This document shows positions 59,638 through 64,000 of a stretch of DNA of 64,000 nt, piece after piece. This DNA comes from Paenibacillus senegalensis JC66 (GTDB lineage Bacteria; Bacillota; Bacilli; Paenibacillales; NBRC-103111). The stretch covers positions 111,863 through 175,862 of the forward strand of contig NZ_HE610961.1 of NCBI RefSeq assembly GCF_000285515.1, given 5' to 3'. Both the position numbers and the translations under genes were made by a program. The notes under the pieces are model-generated. The model ran no database searches. It saw only the letters and a list, made by a program, of their open reading frames with translations, and had not been told where the DNA came from. Position 1 is the first letter of the stretch. The number at the start of each line of letters is the position of its first letter.

Positions 59638-60097
59638 CTTTGGTCATTCCATCATCAAAGACGACTGTTAGGCCACCTGAATGGTTAGCGTCAATGTCCT
59701 TCTTATCTCGCCACTTATCCGGCCTTCTGTTCTTAAGCCAGAATATTTGAGCTGTTACATCTGGCTGTACTTCCTTTGTCACTCGTTTAGTCTCGACCAT
59801 GATTGCATTGCCTGTCTTTGGGTCAGTAACAGCCTCTTTAGTGACTTCATCGTATCGATAGCCAAGAGCACGTTTATAAAGGGAATTCTCGACCTCAACG
59901 TCAGCAACTTCCTGTCCTCTTTTTAAGGCCTCCGACAACTCCGGGTATTTGTTCTTGTAGTCAAACAGAGTGGAACTTGCTACACCCAGATTATCTGCTA
60001 TTTGGTCTATCGTTAATCCATCTCTAGCCCATGCCTCCACTAGCAGGAGCTTAGGCTCCACATGCGTATGGTACTTGCTTTTCCTGCCTCCTGCCAT
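59630..60097 (-). CDS. terS: terminase small subunit
   Basis: 155 residues from ATG 60097, preceded by GAGGAGATGATCAG; the longer frame to 60229 runs through a terminator and is rejected. N-terminal helix-turn-helix (LTIDQIADNLGVASSTLFDYKNKYPE), then a helical oligomerisation part (EVADVEVENSLYKRALGY). It recognises the packaging site. Confidence 0.85.
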   Translation of the reverse strand: MAGGRKSKYHTHVEPKLLLVEAWARDGLTIDQIADNLGVASSTLFDYKNKYPELSEALKRGQEVADVEVENSLYKRALGYRYDEVTKEAVTDPKTGNAIMVETKRVTKEVQPDVTAQIFWLKNRRPDKWRDKKDIDANHSGGLTVVFDDGMTKDE

Positions 60098-60112
60098 CTG
60101 ATCATCTCCTCT

Positions 60113-60173
60113 ATTCACTGAATATTCACGAAATTCTGTATTTACCCCGTGAATTTTGATACTTTTACGTATC
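60113..60173. promoter_or_regulatory. palindrome-rich segment before terS, candidate late-promoter operator
   Basis: ATTCACTGAAT (60113-60123), ATTCACG (60124-60130) with CGTGAAT (60148-60154), and GATACTTTTACGTATC (60158-60173) lie within 60 bases. No clear host -35 is present, consistent with a phage-activated promoter. Confidence 0.5.
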
Positions 60174-60202
60174 TTTATGCGCATCGATGTATAAAACCAT
60201 AA

Positions 60203-60222
60203 TAAAAAGCACCCGAGGGTGC
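60203..60222 (-). terminator. intrinsic terminator upstream of terS
   Basis: GCACCC-TC-GGGTGC followed by TTTTTATT on the minus strand. Late transcription must start downstream of it or read through. Confidence 0.75.
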
Positions 60223-60257
60223 ATGACAATAATCCTATATACCCGCTTGCGTTGATT

Positions 60258-60310
60258 TGCTATAATTATTTATGAGCCTTTGTGGGAAAGCATCCCCGGG
60301 CTCTTTTTTT
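60258..60310 (+). ncRNA. minimal plus-strand transcription unit 1 (putative sRNA)
   Basis: Extended -10 TGC-TATAAT (60258-60266), then a predicted transcript of about 38 bases made of a hairpin GAGCC...GGGCTC (60274-60303) and seven T. No frame. Opposite strand to the phage genes. Confidence 0.5.
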
Positions 60311-60441
60311 ATGCCCACCGAAGTGAGCCTTAATCTAAAAAGAGAGCATCCTTATCTGCCTATACGGCCCATATCCCGACTTATCGGTTTTATATGATGC
60401 TCTAAGAGCCTTATGTTATTACATTAGCAACTATACATAGT

Positions 60442-60476
60442 AAAAGGTACGCTAGACCTGCGGTTGTCTGCGTACC
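60442..60476 (-). terminator. intrinsic terminator after the sigma-like gene
   Basis: GGTACGC-AGAC pairs with GTCT-GCGTACC, followed by TTTT on the minus strand. Ends the early transcript. The segment up to 60513 holds nothing else. An inverted repeat AGAGCATC/GATGCTCT (60343, 60396) lies between it and the sRNA. Confidence 0.8.
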
Positions 60477-60513
60477 CTTCACTTATATCTGGCGCTTGTA
60501 CGTCATTTGCACG

Positions 60514-60990
60514 TCAAGCAGCAGAATTTTTTATTTTTTCTTTCGCCCTTTCTACATATTGCTGGACTGTTCTCCTTGAAAGAGCTAATTCTCGTGCAAT
60601 TTCTGCGTAACTCATTCCATAGCTCATATGCAGCAAATAACATTGTCTTTCTCTTGCTGATAGATTCCACAACATATCCACTAGCTTTCGCTTGTCTCGG
60701 TCATCTAACGGCTTCTCAGGCGTTTCCAGATCCAAACTCGGGAATATGTCTGGATCAAGCAAAGCCGTCCTCTGGTACACACTCTGGCGCTCTATACCCC
60801 TACGGTTGCCTGGTCTGCGCCCGTTACGCATCCATTGCAGCGCGAAGTCCATATCGTTTATCATCCCACCCACTACGGTAAATTCGTCTCTTCCTGCTTC
60901 GTCTGTCCTGTCCAAACTCTCTCTATACCGTTTTAATTCCCTGTTTGTTTCGCTATACTCGTCTGTAAGAGTCTCTATCCATGTTTTCAT
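60514..60990 (-). CDS. Xpf-like phage regulator with sigma-70 region 4
   Basis: 158 residues, ATG 60990 behind GGGAAGGGG. The N-terminal half is helical; the C-terminal 50 residues (LSARERQCYLLHMSYGMSYAEIARELALSRRTVQQYVERAKEKI, key helices YAEIARELALS and RTVQQYV) form a sigma-70 region 4. Phage late activators such as Xpf/ArpU-like proteins look like this. Last gene of the early cluster, just before the terminase genes, the usual place of the late-gene switch. Confidence 0.75.
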   Translation of the reverse strand: MKTWIETLTDEYSETNRELKRYRESLDRTDEAGRDEFTVVGGMINDMDFALQWMRNGRRPGNRRGIERQSVYQRTALLDPDIFPSLDLETPEKPLDDRDKRKLVDMLWNLSARERQCYLLHMSYGMSYAEIARELALSRRTVQQYVERAKEKIKNSAA

Positions 60991-61011
60991 GTGTTATACC
61001 CCTTCCCATGT

Positions 61012-61080
61012 GGTATAATTGGTATAGGAACTCTTGTTTCCCCCACTGCCCCTCCCCAGGATCGGTGGGGGAATTTTGTT
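61012..61080 (+). ncRNA. minimal plus-strand transcription unit 2 (putative sRNA)
   Basis: Extended -10 TGG-TATAAT (61012-61020), then about 55 bases ending in TTCCCCCAC (61038-61046) pairing with GTGGGGGAA (61065-61073) and TTTTGTTTT. No frame. Same architecture as the unit at 60258. Confidence 0.5.
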
Positions 61081-61153
61081 TTATTCGCTCTCTTTTATAT
61101 GGGTATTCGGATTTTATGGTTGAAATGGGTGTTTCAATTTCCAGTAATATGAA

Positions 61154-61387
61154 TCATTCCAGTAGATCATCGTCGAACTTACTGCCGCACATAGGACAGA
61201 AATTCGGCACTTGAACGCCCTGATTCGTAAACCCGTATCCCTGCCGCTCACAATCTCCAATAAACGTCCAGTGGCAATTCATGCATTCGCACACTGTGAG
61301 CGACATATCCCGACTCTCATCATCGGTGTCAACGCCTTGCCGTAAGGCTTCAATCTCGCGTATAAACTTAACCTTGGCTGTCTTCAT
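61154..61387 (-). CDS. zinc-ribbon phage protein
   Basis: 77 residues, ATG 61387. Two knuckles, CECMNC and FCPMC, spaced as in a zinc ribbon. Early phage protein of unknown role; nucleic acid or protein contact is likely. Confidence 0.7.
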   Translation of the reverse strand: MKTAKVKFIREIEALRQGVDTDDESRDMSLTVCECMNCHWTFIGDCERQGYGFTNQGVQVPNFCPMCGSKFDDDLLE

Positions 61388-61471
61388 ATTCCTTCACTCT
61401 CCTTCGCTTTTTTGTATACTTTGCAACACCCATTTACTAACATCAATGGAATGTGAAATTTTCGTTTCAAC

Positions 61472-61663
61472 TCAATAATCCGAATAGCCTTTTATATCAA
61501 AACTACCGGATTCGACTTCCCACTCTAAGTCAACAAGTGCGCTGTGTTGTCCGCTCAAGTGCCGCTTATGATATCCAGTATGTTGTTTGACAACTTGTTC
61601 TAGTGCACTTTTGCGGGTAGCGATCCAGTCTAATATCATCTTCTTGCTTATTGCATCGTCCAC
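61472..61663 (-). CDS. hypothetical phage protein
   Basis: 63 residues, GTG 61663 behind GGGGAGGGG. ISKKMILDWIATRKSALEQVV at the start suggests a helical small protein; a central HKRHLSGQHSALVDLEWEVESG part is polar. Not recognised. Confidence 0.6.
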   Translation of the reverse strand: MDDAISKKMILDWIATRKSALEQVVKQHTGYHKRHLSGQHSALVDLEWEVESGSFDIKGYSDY

Positions 61664-61665
61664 TC

Positions 61666-61773
61666 TTACCCCTCCCCTTTCTGAGGCATCCTCTTAGCTG
61701 CACCCTTTACCGCACAAGCAAACGCCATAGTCGCTATTACAAAGAGTAGTATTCCTAAACCTATGGATATCAT
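61666..61773 (-). CDS. small membrane peptide
   Basis: 35 residues, ATG 61773, overlapping the stop of the upstream gene (ATGA). One hydrophobic helix (ISIGLGILLFVIATMAFACA) and a basic tail. Conserved placement suggests translational coupling. Confidence 0.6.
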   Translation of the reverse strand: MISIGLGILLFVIATMAFACAVKGAAKRMPQKGEG

Positions 61774-62051
61774 GGAGTCACCCCGATTTCCTTTAATGTA
61801 CTATGTGCAATACCATTTATCTTTGTGATACAAGCGTCTTCTTGGCTGGATTCGTCTTCGATTTCTCGTAAGGCTTCTATGAGCTTATCCCGTTCCTCTA
61901 CAGCTTCCTTAATGATTTGGTCTGAGTTATCTTTGTATTCTTTCAAGGTAGTAAGAAGTCGTGACTTGTCTTCTCTTAGCTTCTGGTTCTCTTCCCTTAG
62001 CTGCTGATTCTCTCGCTGTACGGCTTCACTGATAGCTTTCCATTCTGACAT
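61770..62051 (-). CDS. coiled-coil phage protein
   Basis: 93 residues, ATG 62051 behind GGAGGGATAGC. Continuous charged coiled coil (ISEAVQRENQQLREENQKLR), then a short globular end. Function unknown. Confidence 0.7.
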   Translation of the reverse strand: MSEWKAISEAVQRENQQLREENQKLREDKSRLLTTLKEYKDNSDQIIKEAVEERDKLIEALREIEDESSQEDACITKINGIAHSTLKEIGVTP

Positions 62052-62052
62052 G

Positions 62053-62355
62053 CTATCCCTCCACTCCTATCTCAAGGGATTTTTCAATCATCATTCGTTT
62101 GGTTTCTTTCAGCATCTTAATGACAACATCTATGGATTCAACCTTTTCAAATGTCATTCTTACAGGAGTATCTTTTAGATCCACTTCCAAGTTCGGCTCA
62201 TAATCTACGTGTTCTCCTATCTTGTTTGCTGTGGTTCGATTGAAAAAGCATACAGCTCCAACAATATCATCTTGTTTAAGTAGTGCAGGTGCTACATCGA
62301 TATCGCCATGACCAAACTCTAATTGTGTGTATTCATTATTTTTGATAATTGGCAT
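62053..62355 (-). CDS. hypothetical phage protein
   Basis: 100 residues, ATG 62355 behind AGGAGGGATAGC. Mixed alpha/beta look (VGAVCFFNRTTANKIGEHVDYEP; VRMTFEKVESIDVVIKMLKE). Not recognised; conserved early-region small protein. Confidence 0.6.
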   Translation of the reverse strand: MPIIKNNEYTQLEFGHGDIDVAPALLKQDDIVGAVCFFNRTTANKIGEHVDYEPNLEVDLKDTPVRMTFEKVESIDVVIKMLKETKRMMIEKSLEIGVEG

Positions 62356-62367
62356 TTGCTATCCCTC

Positions 62368-63057
62368 CTAATATCCTGTGGCTTGCCTATCGTGATTGAT
62401 CTGGTTTTTTGCCATGTAAGCCTCACATAACTGATCCCAAGTGAAATTAAAACCGACCATCCCAACTGCTATAAAGCAAAACCAAGCGTTTTTAAAGCAA
62501 AATACTTGCTTGCTGTATCCAAATGCTTTTTCTATCTTTTCGTCCTTGTCCTTTTCCATTTTCATCTTTAGTATCCAGTAGGACGTTTCGAGGATAGCCC
62601 CCGTCAATCCACCGTCCAAGCTTTTTCCCCTTATTTCTTCAATCGCTTCTTCGTGAATGTATAGGTGTTCTTCCCATCCTTTGTATATCGCGATCGAAAG
62701 GAAGAAATGGAAGCAATCAATGTATTCTTCGAGTAGAGGGTTAATTTCTTTGATTTCTCCAATCCCTCCGCACTCTTCACAAGTAGTTGTTTCTTGTTGA
62801 AGGTTGTTAGCTTCAAGACTCCCAGAAAACCATTCTTTATATCCGTTTCCATTACATTTGTTGCATTTTAGTGTTGTCCTCGGATCCTGATCTTTTGACC
62901 AGTATTTAAAGCAGCGTGTCTCATTCGCAAACTCCCCAATCTCCGTAAGCAGCGCTAGCACCTTGTCAGCAAACAGGTCTTGCCCCTCTATTCCTTTGTC
63001 CTTTATGATCCTCGCATCCAACTCCCGTTGCATGTTTACTAGCTCTGATATGTTCAT
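62368..63057 (-). CDS. dimeric dUTPase-like (MazG-type) protein with zinc-knuckle insertion
   Basis: 229 residues, ATG 63057 overlapping the YopX stop (ATGA), GGAGG upstream. LLTEIGEFANETRCFKYWSKDQ, EEYIDCFHFFLSI and YMAKNQINHDRQATGY are the conserved blocks of the all-alpha dimeric dUTPase family, which hydrolyses dUTP and keeps uracil out of phage DNA. Between the first two blocks an insertion of about 35 residues carries CNKCNGNGY and CEECGGIG, DnaJ-like zinc knuckles that the classic family lacks. Confidence 0.85.
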   Translation of the reverse strand: MNISELVNMQRELDARIIKDKGIEGQDLFADKVLALLTEIGEFANETRCFKYWSKDQDPRTTLKCNKCNGNGYKEWFSGSLEANNLQQETTTCEECGGIGEIKEINPLLEEYIDCFHFFLSIAIYKGWEEHLYIHEEAIEEIRGKSLDGGLTGAILETSYWILKMKMEKDKDEKIEKAFGYSKQVFCFKNAWFCFIAVGMVGFNFTWDQLCEAYMAKNQINHDRQATGY

Positions 63058-63452
63058 TGTTTGGCCTCCAATAGCTCTGGATTGTCCCAGCGGTTACCCA
63101 CTATCGTGATATTCATAAGATCTTCTAACCACTCATTCCCGTTAGAGCAGCGAAGAATAAAACCCGACCTTTCGTTATCCCATTCCACCACACCCAGATA
63201 ATAGTTGTAGCCAATTATGTCGCCGTGTTCCCCTCTTTCTGGCTCTACGTAGCTGATAATGTCGCCTTCGTAACCTCTGTTTTTGCTGCCGGTATATTGC
63301 CCTACCGTTTCAGGATCGACCTTATACCAATATTCTGTATTGAAATATTCATCGTCGAATTCCACAATTGGCCCAACAATGACATCATCGCCAATGAGAT
63401 ATCCATGTACCCATTCCTTGCTATCGATCCGTTTGCCTCTATACTCTCTCAT
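63054..63452 (-). CDS. yopX: YopX family phage protein
   Basis: 132 residues, ATG 63452. MREYRGKRIDSKEWVHGYLIG, the DPETVGQYTGSKNRGYEGDII block and a beta-rich end WDNPELL are typical of YopX (PF09643). Function unknown; common in Firmicute phages. Confidence 0.85.
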   Translation of the reverse strand: MREYRGKRIDSKEWVHGYLIGDDVIVGPIVEFDDEYFNTEYWYKVDPETVGQYTGSKNRGYEGDIISYVEPERGEHGDIIGYNYYLGVVEWDNERSGFILRCSNGNEWLEDLMNITIVGNRWDNPELLEAKQ

Positions 63453-63464
63453 TCTCTTGCCTCC

Positions 63465-63611
63465 CTATATCGCCTTAGCGACTCTCTTAAACTCCTTGAT
63501 CGGTATGCCTTGCTTGACTGTCTTGCGTCCCTCGATAAAGACCATGTTACCTATGATGGACGTTACCGTTACTTTGTGGTTGCCTAGTTTGTAGCGTTGG
63601 CCGGGTTTCAT
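63465..63611 (-). CDS. small phage protein, beta-rich
   Basis: 48 residues, ATG 63611 behind GAGGTAGAGTAA. Sequence MKPGQRYKLGNHKVTVTSII looks like a small SH3-like or beta-barrel fold. Between the methyltransferase and YopX genes on the same strand. Confidence 0.6.
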   Translation of the reverse strand: MKPGQRYKLGNHKVTVTSIIGNMVFIEGRKTVKQGIPIKEFKRVAKAI

Positions 63612-63621
63612 TTACTCTACC

Positions 63622-64000
63622 TCACTTCGGCTTACTTAAGATTCGATATCTCGTGTCCGTTTGTCCCCGTTCCCAAACCGTCCAAATACATTCCATCGTT
63701 GGCGCTCCCCCTTTGGATCCGAAAAGAAAATCTGGTCTCCAGGTGAGTGGCAAAACCCATGCAGGAGGGTATTTGTCAAACAAATCTGCTCGCTTTGCTG
63801 CGTGCCAGTACTGAGACTTAAGCAACATCCCCACAATGGGAGCCTCATATATCGCTTTACGGATAAATTCTGCCGATTGTTTAAACGGTGGGTTGGTAAT
63901 TATGGCATCGCAAGATACTGGTTTCGCCGTCAAGTAATCTACCCCCCCAGTACCATAATCCGTATATCTGATATCTGTGGATATGACCTCATGCCCGTAA
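63622..64000 (-). CDS. DNA adenine methyltransferase-like protein (partial, N-terminus off window)
   Basis: At least 125 residues in an open frame that runs to the window edge (about TTAC at 64000). VISTDIRYTDYGTGGVDYL and the motif NPPF (in AIITNPPFKQ) are motif I-to-IV-like pieces of N6-adenine methyltransferases. Early-region phage gene; would modify phage or host DNA. The family call rests on NPPF and context only. Confidence 0.7.
   Translation of the reverse strand, partial: YGHEVISTDIRYTDYGTGGVDYLTAKPVSCDAIITNPPFKQSAEFIRKAIYEAPIVGMLLKSQYWHAAKRADLFDKYPPAWVLPLTWRPDFLFGSKGGAPTMECIWTVWERGQTDTRYRILSKPK

Larger units (their letters stand above)
35585..64000 (-). mobile_element. temperate podovirus-like prophage (right end outside window)
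   Basis: From the tRNA-Leu remnant to the window edge nearly all genes are on the minus strand in phage order: early genes, sigma-like regulator, terminase, portal, scaffold, capsid, connectors, tailspike, internal virion proteins, lysis, toxin-antitoxin, regulators. No tail tube, sheath or tape measure gene is present. No integrase is in the window; it should be near the right attachment site. Confidence 0.9.

Noticed and set aside
59630-60229. Longer form of the small terminase gene starting at 60229
   Set aside because: It would run through a strong terminator hairpin and the palindrome cluster, and ATG 60097 has a good ribosome binding site.

Overview
The window looks like the chromosome of a Paenibacillaceae bacterium (Paenibacillus-like Firmicute). 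This rests on strong purine-rich ribosome binding sites with frequent TTG/GTG starts, S-layer-homology (SLH) proteins, a lipoprotein/LplB/YtcP-type sugar uptake operon beside a membrane-anchored AraC regulator, a YjcZ-type sporulation peptide, a PerR box and B. subtilis-type LexA boxes. It falls into a chromosomal part (1 to about 35.58 kb) and a prophage (about 35.585 kb to beyond the right edge).

Chromosomal part. After the end of a truncated gene come a DeoR-type regulator with a TarJ-like dehydrogenase (minus), a CNNM/CBS membrane protein (plus), a secreted serine hydrolase fused to SLH domains (plus), small proteins, a GGDEF/EAL protein paired with an unusual ketoacyl synthase (minus), a second SLH protein, a DUF4127 protein, a lactonase, a glycerophosphodiesterase, a PfeT-type iron-efflux ATPase with a PerR box on its promoter, an ABC sugar-uptake operon with its AraC regulator, a ferritin, a lipoprotein, a YjcZ-type peptide, a stalk-domain protein and a TIGR01777 epimerase. 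Spacers carry several repeat families: an approximately 150 bp element present twice in opposite orientations with a third fragment, tandem repeats, and two copies of a structured RNA with its own terminator. A decayed type I toxin locus lies just before the prophage.

Prophage. At 35585 a minus-strand 3' fragment of tRNA-Leu marks one attachment site; the intact tRNA, and probably the integrase, should lie beyond 64 kb. Almost all phage genes are on the minus strand, so the phage reads from right to left: methyltransferase, YopX, dUTPase and small early genes, a sigma-region-4 regulator, terminator, small and large terminase, portal, scaffold, decoration, capsid, head fibre, connector, tailspike, a frameshifted O-antigen-ligase-like gene, second connector, stabiliser-like tail protein, a self-contained stalk-domain moron, internal virion proteins (one with a zincin motif), lytic transglycosylase, XhlA and an amidase joined in frame to a holin, then a PanAT-type toxin-antitoxin pair and small DNA-binding proteins under LexA-type operators. 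No tape measure, sheath or tube gene is seen and the portal and tail proteins resemble those of short-tailed phages, so this is most likely a temperate podovirus.

How the genes work together. The PerR-boxed exporter and the ferritin both handle iron. In the prophage, early transcription ends after the sigma-like gene and late transcription probably starts in a palindrome-rich segment before the small terminase gene. The stalk-domain gene, the O-antigen-ligase-like gene and PanAT look like cargo expressed in or affecting the lysogen. Functions are assigned by reading motifs; no database search was run.
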